Origin: Sipunculus nudus
Taxonomy: Eukaryota; Annelida; Sipuncula; Golfingiida; Sipunculidae
Length of the DNA: 64,000 bases
Assembly: GCA_026874595.1 (NCBI GenBank)
Contig: CM049309.1
Location: forward strand, 25,857,033 to 25,921,032
Direction of reading: 5' to 3'
Shown: piece by piece, positions 34,887 through 46,710 of the stretch
How the letters are laid out: each line of letters begins with the position of its first letter
How positions within the stretch are numbered: the first letter of the stretch is position 1
Made by a program: the position numbers and the translations under genes
The notes under the pieces: generated by a model
The model's database searches: none
What the model was told of the DNA's origin: nothing
Seen by the model: only the letters and a program-made list of their open reading frames with translations

Positions 34887-36212
34887 ACAAGGGCACTGCA
34901 AGGCAGAGCACCCCTTGCAAGGGCATAATTAGAATGGGTGTATTAAACAATGTGAAAATGAGGAGGGCAGCTCTCTGGCCTTGACCTTTGCTGCTGTGAC
35001 CTCAAACTAAATAGGTTCTTCATCCATGGATGGGTGAGCCATATGAGCAAGATGACACTGACAGGTGTTGGTCAAATGGTTTGGCCTAAAATGGGTGCAC
35101 AAGTTTTTTCAAGAAGTGGGCCTTGTGGCCTTGACCTATGACCCTGTGACATCAAAATCGATAGGACTTCATCCATGGGTGGGTGAGCCATATTTGCCAG
35201 ATGAAAGGTTTTGGTCAAACGGTTTGGCTTAAAATGGGTCAACAAGCTTTTTCAAGAAGTGGGCCCAGTGGCCATGACCCTGTAAACTCAAAATTGATAA
35301 AGGTCTTCATCCTTGGATGGGTGAGCCGTATGTGCAAGATGGAAGGTTTTGGTCAAACGGTTTGGCTTAAAATGGGTCAAAAAGCTTTTTCAAGAAGTGG
35401 GCCCTGTGGCTGTGACCTTTACCCACATGACTTCAAAATCGATAGGGGTCTTCATCCATTGGTGGGTGAGCAATATGTGCAGGATGAAAGGTTTTGGTCA
35501 CGGGGTTTGGCTTTCAATGGGTCCACAAGCATTTTTTTCAAGAAGTGCACCCTGTGACTGTGACCTGGCGACCTCAAAATCGATAGGGGTCTTCATCCAA
35601 GGATAAGTGAGCCATATGTGCAAGATGAAAGGTTTTGGTCAAACGGTTTGGCTTAAAATGGGTGACCTTTCTACAAGCTTTTTCAAGAAGTGAGCCCTGT
35701 GATCCTGACCTTTCGCCCCATGACCTGTAAAGTGATAGAGGTTTACATCCATGGGTGGTTGAGTCAAGATGAAACATTTTGGTCAAACAATTTGGCTTCA
35801 AATTGGTCCACAAGCTTTTTCAAGAAGTGGGCTCTGTGGCTGTGACCATTGACCCCGTGACCTCAAAAACTGATAGGGTTCTTCTTCCATGGGTAGGTTA
35901 GCCATATTTGCAAGATAATAGGTTTTAGTCACACAGTTTGGCTTGAAATGGCTCCACAAGCTTTTTCAAGAAGTAGATCTTGTGACCTTGACCTTTGACC
36001 CTGTGACTTCAAAATCTATAGGGGTCACAGATATGGGTGGTCGAGCCATGAGTGCAAAAGGTAAGCTTTTGATCAAACGGTTCGGCTTGAATTCGATCCA
36101 CAATCCAATTCCAGACTGACAGACAGACTGACTGACAGACGGGCGAACAGATAGAAGGACTCTCGAACGGAGGTGTTACTATATCCCCTTCCAACTTTGT
36201 TGCGAGTGGATA
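34887..36212 (+). mobile_element. Family E Helentron-like element with ~145-bp nuclear-receptor-like repeats
   Basis: The leader is ACAAGGGCACTGCAAGG with a GCAAGG…CCTTGC hairpin. It has eight or nine units of about 145 bp, with TTTTTCAAGAAGTGGGCCCT, TGACCTTTGACC and GGTCTTCATCCATGGGTGGG, then a GACAGACTGACTGACAGACGG tract. It ends in a hairpin (TATCC … CAAC TTT GTTG … GGATA). The layout matches families A to C. It begins directly at the end of the preceding C element. Confidence 0.65.
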
Positions 36213-36345
36213 ATAATAATCTATGTTATAGAAAAATGGATTAGTCTGATTAAATGGACAAATATATTAAGATATGCCACTAATTGGCTGACTCTCTTGT
36301 ATAATTTTTGCATAAAAAAATTATTTGAAATGAAAACATGTTACC

Positions 36346-36734
36346 CATGGGTTATGAGTCTCAGCCAACTGACATGTTGACAAATGTCTTTGCACAGGTA
36401 ACTAATTAAGACAATGTAATAGGCATCATCATTCATGCATATTAGGTTAAGTTCATCAAGACCCATAAGCACACCTATTATCTGATATGGTCCAGGGAAG
36501 GGTGGGGGTCTTTAGGAAATGATGAAACTGTATTTGATCAATATGTATGTAAAGAATCATGGCCATCAATGCATAAGTTATTTAGATATTGGATCTTTTG
36601 TATCAAATTTTGATATATTCTGTGGGGTACTTATAAGCCCAGTAGCTCAGAGAATATACGTCACAGTGAACTAATTTCAGCTTCCAAGGGGATTTTTCAT
36701 TGAGCTCCCTGGCTATTCAGTTACAGGTTCATAT
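36346..36734 (+). mobile_element. Family B 5' fragment
   Basis: TTACCCATGGGTTATGAGTC, then CTCAGCCAACTGAC, is a mutated B leader, followed by about 380 bp like the start of the B element at 31142 (GCATCATCATTCATGCATAT). It stops where the 38-bp array begins. Confidence 0.6.
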
Positions 36735-38118
36735 GTTCCCAGCTATAACAACAGTATAAGCTAGGCCCATGAACACCTTAATGGACTCCCAGCATCAACC
36801 ACAGTGTCAGCAAGGTTTATGTGCTCCAAGCATCAACCACAGTATCAGCTAGGTTCATATACTTCGAAAATCAACCACATTATCAGCTAGGTCCATGTAC
36901 TCCCAGCATCAACCAAAGTATCAGCTAGGACCATGAACACCCAGCATCCACCACAGTATCAGCTAGGTTCATGTACTCCCAGCATCCACCACAGTATCAG
37001 ATAGGTCCATGTACTCCCAGCATCAACCACATTATCAGCTAGGTTCATGTACACCCAGCATCCACCACAGTATCAGCTAGGTTCAGGTACTCCCAGCATC
37101 CACCACAGTATCAGCTAGGTTCATGTACTCCCAGCATCAACCACATTATCAGCTAGGTTCATGTACTCCCAGCATCAACCACATTATCAGCTAGGTTCAT
37201 GTACTCCCAGCATCCACCACAGTATCAGCTAGGTTCATGTACTCCCAGCATCAACCACATTATCAGCTAGGTTCATGTACTCCCAGCATCAACCACAGTA
37301 TCAGCTAGGTTCATGTACTCCCAGCATCAACCACATTATCAGCTAGGTTCATGTACTCCCAGCATCAACCACAGTATCAGCTAGGTTCATGTACTCCCAG
37401 CATCCACCACATTATCAACTAGGTTCATGTACTCCCAGCATCAACCACAGTATCAGCTAGGTTCATGTACTCCCAGCATCAACCACATTATCAGCTAGGT
37501 CCATGTACTCCCAGCATCAACCACATTATCAGCTAGGTTCATGTACTCCCAGCATCCACCAGAGTATCAGCTAGGTTCATGTACTCCCAGCATCCACCAC
37601 AGTATCAGCTAGGTCCATGTACACCCAGCATCAACCATATTATCAGCTAGGTTCATGTACTCCCAGCATCAACCACATTATCAGCTAGGTTCATGTACTC
37701 CCAGCATCAACCACATCAGCTAGGTTCATGTACTCCCAGCATCAACCACATTATCAGCTAGGTTCATGTACTCCCAGCATCAACCACATTATCAGCTAGG
37801 TTCATGTACTCCCAGCATCAACCACAGTATCAGCTAGGTTCATGTACTCCCAGCATCCACCACAGTATCAGCTAGGTCCATGTACTCCCAGCATTAACCA
37901 CATAATCAGCTAGGTTCATGTACTCCCAGCATCAACCACATTATCAGCTAGGTTCATGTACTCCCAGCATCAACCACATTATCAGCTAGGTTCATGTACT
38001 CCCAGCATCCACCACAGTATCAGCTAGGTCCATGTACTCCCAGCATCAACCACATTATCAGCTAGGTTCATGTGCTCCAAGCATCAACCACAGTATCAGC
38101 AAGGTTCATGTGCTCCCA
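36735..38118. repeat. 38-bp minisatellite, about 36 copies
   Basis: The unit is CATGTACTCCCAGCATCAAC, then CACATTATCAGCTAGGTT. Variants are CATCCACC and CAGTATCAG. It lies in the intron just after exon 3, with the near edge 78 bp from the donor. Unlike the 63-bp and 37-bp arrays it carries no exon sequence. Confidence 0.95.
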
Positions 38119-38195
38119 GACTATTTTAAGATGAGGTCTAAACTCCTTGTAATGTCTCCATTTTTCTGCTTTATATAAAAGACAGATGATGTTAC

Positions 38196-38321
38196 CAAAG
38201 CATAGAAGAGGACCCAGTGTGACTATAGCCTCTCCTGGTCCTTGTCTGAAATAGAGTTCAGTCACTGGAAGCTGGTTCTTGTCCGTGATTGTGATGTCAT
38301 CATGATGCCATGCATCCTGAG
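38196..38321 (-). CDS. CNTNAP-like exon 3: linker from fibrinogen-like to LamG domain
   Basis: The exon is 126 bp, exactly 42 codons, phase 1 to phase 1. It encodes a segment with LPVTELYF and ends LGPLLCFG. In CNTNAP proteins a 'LPVTQ...' strand and a 'GPLRC.G' motif occupy this place, just before the third LamG domain. The acceptor is TTTTTACAG and the donor TTTG|GTAACA. An HHDD stretch near the N-terminal side matches the acidic turn that follows the Cys motif of exon 2. Its donor lies 78 bp from the edge of the 38-bp minisatellite (36735-38118). Confidence 0.88.
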
Positions 38322-38825
38322 CTGTAAAAACAAACTAAAATCAACAGCAGCAACATCAATCAATTCAAAACTTAATTCCCTTAATTTTGAATTGTCGTTA
38401 CACTGTTATCACAGGTCAAAATTAGTGACTGACTCAAGGGAAATATAATAAATGCTAATTCTTGGATAAAAAAGTTTCATTCTAACATTTCTGCTTGTGT
38501 ATATTAAAGATGATTATACATAATGGTATTATCTTAAGGGAGAGGAGTCCATTATAAGTACTGTCCATCACAAATTACCAGAGTGTTAAAGGAATAAAAC
38601 TATCAGACAGGCGAATAAAGCCTGAATGATATGTGGATGACAACACTTTCTTACTTTTAAATTAAAACTTGGCTTAAAAGATTTGGGATATGCTACAAAC
38701 GTTTCTGAAATTCTGGTCTGAAAATAAGTGAGAAAACACATATAGTATGCTTTAGATGGTTTACGTAAGGAGAACTGACATTTTCTAAGAACAGAATGGA
38801 CCAAAGAAATTACAACCGACTCATG

Positions 38826-39420
38826 TGTCATACATCCAGAGACAGTGACTGACTGACATAATTCCATCACATACACAGACAGTGACTGACTGACATAATT
38901 CCATCACATACACAGAGAGTGACTGACTGACACACCTCCATCACATCCACAGACAGTGACTGACTGACATAATTCCATCACATACATGCACAGTGACTTA
39001 TTGACATACCTCCATCACATACACAGAGAGTGACATATCGACATACCTCCATCACATCCACAGAATATGACAGACTGACACACCTCCATCACATACATAC
39101 ACAGTGACTTATTGACATACCTCCCTCACATACACAGACAGTGACTGACTGACATAATTCCATCACATACATGCACAGTGACTTATTGACATACCTCCAT
39201 CACATACACAAAAATGATTTACTGACATACCTCCATCACATACACAGACAGTGACTGACTGACATAATTCCATCACATACATACACAGTGACTTATTGAC
39301 ATACCTCCATCACATACACAAAAATGATTTACTGACATACCTCCATCACATACACAGACAGTGACTGACTGATATACCTCCATCACATGCACAGTGCAAT
39401 GACAGACTGACATACCTCCA
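38826..39420. repeat. 37-bp minisatellite carrying copies of exon 2's splice donor
   Basis: About 16 units. On the minus strand the intact type reads TGTGATGGAG|GTATGTCA, the same as the end and donor of exon 2. A second type reads GATGGAATTATGTCA, where the donor GT is lost. The remainder of the unit is GTCAGTCACTGTCTGTGTA or similar. It starts directly on the last bases of exon 2. Confidence 0.92.
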
Positions 39421-39510
39421 TCACAAACACAGATGCCATCATCACAGCTTGTTCCCTTCAGATCATCAATATCTGCTTTACTTTTCCCCCACCATGTCAG
39501 TTCTCCAAGC
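39416..39510 (-). CDS. CNTNAP-like exon 2: fibrinogen-like domain, Trp-Trp and Cys motif
   Basis: Thirty-one codons containing ELTWWGKSKADIDDL and CDDGICVCDG. In CNTNAP proteins the matching stretch has a WW-containing motif followed by a short Cys-rich turn, so this is the end of the fibrinogen-like domain. The acceptor is TTGTTGTAG and the donor GGAG|GTATGTC. It enters in phase 2 and leaves in phase 1. The last roughly 15 bp of this exon and its donor are the seed of the 37-bp minisatellite that starts at its 3' edge and runs down to about 38826. Compared with vertebrate relatives the spacing between the Trp pair and the cysteines is short. Confidence 0.85.
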
Positions 39511-39682
39511 CTACAACAAGTACATTTAGAATCATAAAAACTAATGATAAAATGGATCCATATCTACATCCTGTTCTAACGTGTAATACTTTAACAGTCT
39601 TACTAATTTCCCCTTTGATTTTTAACATGTGTGACTTTTTTATGGCCTGAAACTGCTTTTTAAAATAACAAATCAAATTTAA

Positions 39683-40661
39683 AGCAAGGCCTACAGGCCT
39701 AATGTGACCTGTGTAATGGGATATACATCAGGTATAATGCTTCCATGCTGGATCATTACTTTTCAAGTTCATGTGTAACATTTATATGTACAATGCATGA
39801 CTAAACATTTTGAATCCGAGTATAAGCACCAATTAAACAATGCTTGGAACACACATGGAACATGCATGTATGCATGGATCTAGCATGGAACATGCCTGGA
39901 ACTCGCCTGGGTAAAAAAATATATTATTTTTAGGGTGCATGGACATGCTTGGGTAATGCATGGATATCGCCTGGACATGCATGGATATGCATGGACTTGC
40001 CTGGGAACAAGGGAATAGGTTTTCAGATACCTTTTCAGATGTCTGATTATGCATGGATAAATCAATAGTACTTACAGGGAAAAAATGTGTCATGGTCAAA
40101 ATTAGGCAAAATTTAAGGTAGATTTTATTTTTATGCTAATAACTTAAAAAATTTATAAAATTCAGATCTTATTTTGGGCAAACAATTGAATCTTAATTAA
40201 ACAAACTCATATATTTGAGAAAATAGTCTCTAGTTTCAAAATTTTTCATGTTAAGTGAGTTAATATTTTTCCTTAAATCTTACAAATTCCATTATGTTCA
40301 GGTCGATAACTTAAAGAAATTATACTTAAGAGACTTAATTTCTGGAATGTATATAGGAAATATATAGAAAATACTTCTGGTTTATATTAAGAAAAAAAGA
40401 TAAGTGGCTTTGATATTAGGCAGTCCTGAAGTGTGATAAAAGGTTATTAACGAAAATTTGAGGCTTTTCCTAAATATCTCAAAGGAACAAAGTTACATTG
40501 ACCCAATTTTTGGTATGGTAGGAGATTTACGGGACATTTAACAGTATGCCGAATTTTGGATTCATAGGTCTAACGATTTCAAAAGTGTTAGTCTAATGGA
40601 AGGATGGACGACGGACAATGGACCATGACTATAGCTCAGATGACTTATAGTCAGCTGAGCT
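39683..40661 (+). mobile_element. Chimeric element: A-type 5' end, CATGCATGG minisatellite, D core, B-type 3' end
   Basis: It begins GCAAGGCCTACAGGCCTAAT (A leader, with the GCGAACC motif damaged). 39840-40015 is a run of CATGCATGGACATGCCTGG-like units. 40060 onward is a D core (GGCAAAATTTAAGGTA, GATATTAGGCAGTCCTGAAG). It ends with the B hairpin and GAGCT at 40661. Either an A element was truncated and joined to a D/B element, or ends have been swapped. Confidence 0.6.
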
Positions 40662-41004
40662 AATAAAACCATTATAATACCACTGAGGAAAAATAATCAC
40701 TTGTATAAACAAAGAATAAAGGATTTGGGATTAGTGTACACAGAAAATGAGGAGTAAAATGAACACTATCCCTGCAGAACATAATAAAGATGTAATCCAG
40801 TAATTAAAAAGATAAAAAATACATTGACAATGTGGAAAGCTAGAACACTAACACCACTTGGGAAGATAACTATTCTTAAGACCTGCGTAATTTCATAGTT
40901 GATATATTTATTTACAGTTTTACCATCACCAGATAGCTTGTTGATAAAACAGACAGACACTCACATGTTCAAGTTCATATGGGGTAAATACAATGATTTA
41001 ATAA
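40662..41004 (+). mobile_element. L1/Tx1-like LINE ORF2 fragment, part 1
   Basis: Translates with few breaks to the thumb region after the reverse transcriptase core: LTPLGKITILKTCVIS, then LPSPDSLLIK, then FKFIWGKYNDLI. These match the 'LT..GKi.viK' and 'LP.P......F.FiW' blocks known in L1/Tx1-clade LINEs. A stop and frame changes show it is dead. It is cut at 41004 by an A element and resumes in frame at 43503. Confidence 0.75.
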
Positions 41005-43502
41005 ACAAGGCCTACAGGCCTAATGCGAACCTGTGCATTGGGAAATACACCAGGTATAATGCTTCAATGCTGGCCCATTACTTTTCATGTATATGAACAA
41101 TGCAAGTACTAAAGATTTTGAATAAGAAACAATTACACAAACATCACTGCTGAAATTCTGGCATGGTTGCACACAACACTAAAAAGACTGTAGCTGGCAC
41201 CACCAGTCTTGTATACAACAAAGCTATTAGAGATATATACATATGCCCAATTTCAGAGAGATTAATCAAACCCTCCTGAGAAAAATGCAGGGACACAGAA
41301 AAGTCATGGTAGGTGGCGACACCTGTCTTGTGAGCGAGAAAGCCATCAAAGACACATAGACAGGTCAAAATATTAGGCCAATACATCAAACTTACCTGAG
41401 TCTGATGAACAGGGCTGACCAGGCTTAGGTTAGAAAGGCAGTTGCCCCGAGTGAACTGTGACAAATTGCTTGCTCAGGCTACTGCACTGAGTAAAATCAT
41501 GACCTGCACCTGGCTAGTCTGAGTGAACTTTTGACCTGTACCTGGCTGCACTGAGTGACCTCTTGACCTGTTGCATAATCTGACACAGTTGGCAGTCTGC
41601 TAAAGCTATAAATAGAATGCAGCTACTGCACTTGGTGAACTCCTGACCTATACCTGGCTGCACTGAGTGAACTCTTAACCTGTTGCCTAATCTGATACAG
41701 TTGGATGTCTGCAAAGCTATAAATAGATCCAGACTGACCTTTGACTTGTTGCCGAATCTGAAATAGTAGCCACACCATTGCATAAGCTCTAAGATTGGCT
41801 CCACATGCAACCCTGAGGGGCATGACACACATGAGGTGATCACATGATACTCATGAGGTGATCACATGCTACTTATGAGGTAATCACATGGTGCCCATGA
41901 GGTGTTCACATGTCACCCATGAGGTGATCACATGCCTTGTGCTTGGCTGCACTGAATGAAATCTTGATCTGTTGCCAAATCTGAAACAGTTGGCAGTTTC
42001 TCAACCTATTTAAAGATACAGATTCAATCTTGGCCTGTTGGTATACTATTTTAAAATAGTATGGGTTAACGTACAGATGATGGACTATGGACGCCGCCAC
42101 ACCATCGAATTGGCTCACAAGTTCACTAAATATTACCAAAGATGCATATTGAATGCAAAATTATAATACAGATACATCTCACTGATGGCAAAATCTTGAA
42201 TTAAGTTGAGTATGGATACCTATTATTTATAATCCATGTACAGTCTTCTTTATATACCCACAGAGAGCTCTATACCTGTGATTGTTAACATTGCCTGGCA
42301 TGAAGAATATCTCAAATCATAAATCTACATTTTTTAAAAGCTTTTAAAAATTATTCTTGTCAATATTAACCATAGATAACCTGAAATCTAAATGTCTAGA
42401 GGCATGATGTAACGGATACTGATAAACTGGTGCCAGGCTAGATGAATCTGCTTTACACAGCTAACATATATGGTAAAATGACTCAATTCAATCTTTATAA
42501 TTCAGCAAAAATTCATTCTTTGGAACCATAAAAGACAATTATTATAAGAATTATTCAAGGGATTATTCTTGTAAAATATAAAACAAACTGGCCTCAGTGG
42601 AATCAGTCAAAAAACGTTTTGCAGGTTTATATCTCATATGGGAAAATACAGCAAAATGGCTAAGTTAAGCTTCCCATAACTCAGCCAAAAATCACTAAAC
42701 CAAAATCATTTGAACAAATCTGAATTATCAACATCTAAGGATAATAAATGTGCGAGATTTAAGAATTTGGCCCAGTGGTTTTTGAGAAGAAGATCTTTGT
42801 AGCCACTGAGCGGGAATGGGCTGTTATGGCATATGACTAAATTCAGCTTCCCATAACTCAGCCAAAAGTTACTGAACTGAGACCATTTGAACAAATTTCA
42901 GAAAGAACTACCCTAGGATCATTTCTGGGCAATATTAAACAATTTGGCCATATGGTTTCAGAGAAGAAGTTTTTTGTAGCCCTCAGTATTAAACGGGCAC
43001 TGATGACCCCCGTACAAAAAAGGCCGACGAGGTGGCACCACCAATACCTCAATTTCAGATATGACTCATGTGACCAACATTGGCATAAAATTTGGTGATG
43101 ATAGCTTCAGCGGTTTCTGAGATTGTAATTTTAGTATGCTTTTTTGGACAGATGACTAAGTTCAACTTCCTGTAACTCAGCCAAAAATTACCGAACTTAA
43201 ACCATTCGAACAAACTTGAGAGAGATTGTTCCAGGAATCATTTCTGTGAAATATTGGAAAATTTGGCTGAACAGTTTCGGAGAAGAAGATTTTTAAAGTT
43301 TTTTTAGCTTTTTCCCTATAAAATCTAAGAAAATGCAGTTAGCCAAAAAATAAACAAAATCCAATAGAGTTTTTTAGATGACTAATTTTTTGCATTAAAT
43401 TTCATGATGCTAACTCTTGCCGTTTTCAAGTTAGTATTGGTTAACATACAGACGACGGATGCCGGACGCGGCCACACCATCGCATAAGCTCACAGGTTCG
43501 CT
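41005..43502 (+). mobile_element. Family A element in the LINE, copy 1
   Basis: ACAAGGCCTACAGGCCTAAT … GCGAACCTGTG at the 5' end and CACAGGTTCGCT at the 3' end. It contains the 'CTGGCTGCACTGAGTGAAC' block and the same degenerate units as 10750-13157; the two copies look clearly alike over their length. At about 41188 it has the empty site for the B insertion of 8519-10041. Removing it joins LINE codons in frame (…DLI + KK…). Confidence 0.8.
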
Positions 43503-43968
43503 AAAAAGAAAATACTCAATGGCCAATTAAAAAAGGAGGTTTAGTTTCAAACATCAGTGTTATGAAAACATCATGGATTAAAAGAATCTCAGATAAAAAT
43601 GAATCTAACAAATAAAGAAAATATGCCTTGAATCATTTTAAACTTGTCGAGTTACGTTTTACTGTAACTTGCTAAACAGCAGAAATCGAGTAGGTGATAA
43701 TTCACAAAAGCAATTTTTGGGAAGATGGTTTGTACCATTAGTGCTCGTATAATTATCATGACCCACTTGAGCTTGATGATATTATGTCCCAGAACTTGTG
43801 GTTTGATTCTCATATTGGTTTGATTCTCATATTAAAATAGAAAATAAAATTTTATCATTTACTAAATTCAACAATAATGGAAAACAGTACATATCAGATT
43901 TGACAATGTACACAGGAACTGGCTTTAGATTCTTAAACTATTAAGAATTTAATCCGATTTATAATGTA
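43503..43968 (+). mobile_element. L1/Tx1-like LINE ORF2 fragment, part 2
   Basis: Encodes KKGGLVSNISVMKTSWIKRI, the 'GGL.i.ni......K..Wi+R' block that follows the RT domain in L1/Tx1 LINEs, and later DIMSQNLWFDSHI and NNGKQYISDL. It carries stops and frameshifts. It is cut at 43968 by a second A element. Confidence 0.75.
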
Positions 43969-44140
43969 ACAAGGTCTACAGGCCTAATGCGAACCTGTGC
44001 AAAGTTTGGGAGTATGAATGGAGGTTTATTTTTAAAATTTAATATTGATCCTTTTAAGTCCTGCATATCTACCTTAGTCATTATGATTTCAGCAAAATAG
44101 ACATTTCGGACCAGCAAGTTTCAGACTAGGACATTTTAAA

Positions 44141-45830
44141 ACTAGAATATGGGTAGTCGACAAGCGACTGTGTATCCGCAGAAATCAGAGTGGGACGGGT
44201 GAAGTAAGGCAAGGGGAATAGAGTGAGGTGTGTTGCATATTAGCATGGATTTCTGCAAAGTAAATGTGAATGTAGGTGGTGCCACCTGTCATAAAATCGA
44301 GAAAATTGTCCAGGATGTATAAACCTGCAAAATTTCAGGTGGATAAGTCAAACCACTGCTGAGATATGAGTGATTTTATCCCAATGCAGATGAACAGATG
44401 AATGGTGTTCATAAGTTGTTGCAGGTGGCACCACCAGTTTTGCTTATGATAAAGAGCTATGTGAGATCTATACACATGCAAAATTTTGGCCCAATCGGTC
44501 ATACGGTTCCCGAGATATGAGCTTGGATGTCTGCAGAGTAAACATGAATGCAGGTGGTGCCACCTGTCATAATATCGAAAAAGCTGTCCAGGATGTATAA
44601 ACATGTAAAATTTCAGGTGGATAAGTCAAACCACTGCTGAGATATGAGAGATTTTATCCCAAGGCACATGAACAGATGGGTGCTGTGCATTAATGGTTGC
44701 AGGTGGCGCCACCAGTTTTGCCTATGATGAAGAGCTATGTGAGATCTAAACACATGCAAAATTTTGGCCCAATCGTTCAAACAGTTCTCGAGATATGAGC
44801 TTGGATGTCTGCAGACTAAATGTGAATGTAGGTGGCGCCACCTGTCATAAAATCGAGAAAGCTGTCCAGGATGTATAAACATGCGAAATTTCAGGTGGAT
44901 AAGTCAAACCACTGCTGAGATATGAGTGATTTTATCCAAAGGCAGATGAACAGATGGGTGCTGTGCATTAATGGTTGCAGGTGGCGCCACCAGTTGTGCC
45001 TATGATGAAGAGCTATGTGAGATCTAAACACATGCAAAATTTTGGCCCAATCATTCAAACAGTTCTCGAGATATGAGCTTGGATGTCTGCAGAGTAAACG
45101 TGAATGTAGGTGGCGCCACCTGTCATAAAATCGAGAAAGCTGTCCAGGATGTATAAACATGCAAAATTTCAGGTGGATAAGTCAAACCACTGCTGAGATA
45201 TGAGTGATTTTATCCAAAGGCAGATGAACAGATGGATGCTGTGCAAAAATGGTTGCAGGTAGCGCCACCAGTTTTGCCTATGATGAAGAGCTATGCAAAA
45301 TCTATACACATGCAAAATTTTGGCCCAATCAGTCAAACGGTTCCCGAGATATGAGCTTGGATGTCTGCAGAGTAAACATGAATGTAGGTGGCGCCACCTG
45401 TCATAAAATTGAGAAAGCTGTCCAGGATGTATAAACCTGCAAAATTTCAGGTGGATCAGTCAAACCACTGCTGAGATATGAGTGATATTATCCCAAGGCA
45501 GATGAACAGATGTACGCTGTGCAAAAATGGTTGCAGGTGGCACCACCATTTTTAGTGTATCTTATAAAGCTATCAAAGGGCTACATTTGTGCAAAATGTT
45601 TAGCCTGATTGGTCAAACAGTTCCCGAGATATGTGGGTTTATGTGTGGAAACAGATGCACAAATGGATGCTGGGCTGCGAGGAAAGGTCAGAGGTAAACC
45701 AAAAATGAGGGTGCAGCAGTTCACATGTGACCTGATGATAAACTCAATTCCTTTAAAATGCAAACCAAATTTTTTCAAACAGTTGAAAGATATAGTTCCA
45801 ATAATCTGGGAATTCTGCATCTAAATATTG
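44141..45830 (+). mobile_element. Family C element nested in the A element
   Basis: The leader is ACTAGAATATGGGTAGTCG with motif TGTATCCGCA. The core has about five units at 276-280-bp spacing (AGGTGGCGCCACCTGTCAT near 44829, 45107, 45387), very alike. No 3' hairpin is found; the copy fades into a cluster of GTCTAGAC palindromes, so its end is truncated or replaced. Confidence 0.72.
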
Positions 45831-45897
45831 TGTCTAGACGTCTAGACGCTGTGTCTAGACATCTAGACACATTGTCTAGACACCCCCCCCCCCCCCC
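45826..45897. repeat. GTCTAGAC palindrome cluster and C-run
   Basis: TCTAGAC occurs five times in 60 bp, including GTCTAGACGTCTAGAC, itself a 16-bp palindrome, followed by a run of about 15 C. The cluster sits at the broken end of the C element. Confidence 0.85.
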
Positions 45898-46710
45898 GAG
45901 CCAGGTCAGTTGCCATGGTGATGTCTGGACCCCACCTGTTTGTACTGAGTGACCTCTTGACTTGGCTGCTGAAAGTCAGCATGTTGTCAAATCTGTTTTC
46001 AAATACAGAAAGCCTTTTTGAATTGGCTACAATGTTTTTTTAAAACTGTATTTACCCAATCTCTTCTTATAAAACTGACAGAACCCTACCATAGAATAAT
46101 TCTTGTAAAGTTTAAACCAATCAGCTTAACAGTTTCATCATAAATCAGTGTATAAGCTAGAAGAGTTTAAAATTACATTTTTGCTTGTAAAAAACACATC
46201 AATGTAGGTGGCGCCACCAATACCTCAAAATCAGATATGACATATGTGACAAACATTGGTATAGAATTTGGTGATTATAGCTCTAGCCTTTTCTGAGATT
46301 TTAATTTTAGTGTGCTTTTTTTGACAGATGACCAAGTTCAACCTCCTGTAGGTCGCCCAAAAATCTCCGAACTGGGACCATTTGAACAAACTTGAGAGAG
46401 ATTGTTCCAGGGATCATTTCTGTGAAATATTGGACAATTTGGCTGGAAAGTTTCAGAGGAGAAGATTTTTAAAGGTTTTTAAGCTTTTCCTCTATAAAAT
46501 CTAAATTAATGCAGATACCCAATAATAAGCTCCAGGGCACCAAGTTTCACATGTGACTTATTCTTACATGTAATTTTTTTGGAGCTGCTAGCTCCGACGG
46601 TTTCTGACTTACAGCCATGGACGGTGGAAAGCCAGCCCTGGACGGCGGACGGCTGACGGCTGACGATGGACGGACGACGCTGCGCTATCGCATAAGCTCA
46701 CAGGTTTGCT

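Larger units (their letters stand above)
43969..46710 (+). mobile_element. Family A element in the LINE, copy 2, containing a C element
   Basis: The 5' end is ACAAGGTCTACAGGCCTAAT then GCGAACCTGTG; the 3' end is CTCACAGGTTTGCT. From about 44141 to 45830 it holds a C-type element, and from about 45905 the A core resumes, with AGGTGGCGCCACCAATACC at 46206. LINE text continues on both sides with only the A-run length uncertain. Confidence 0.75.

Noticed and set aside
36735-39420. CRISPR-like look of regular short repeats
   Set aside because: Units are contiguous with no unique spacers, and the DNA is eukaryotic.
44335-45160. Three 89-codon minus-strand frames at exact 278-bp spacing
   Set aside because: They are the C-element repeat unit read in one frame; no sign of selection for coding.
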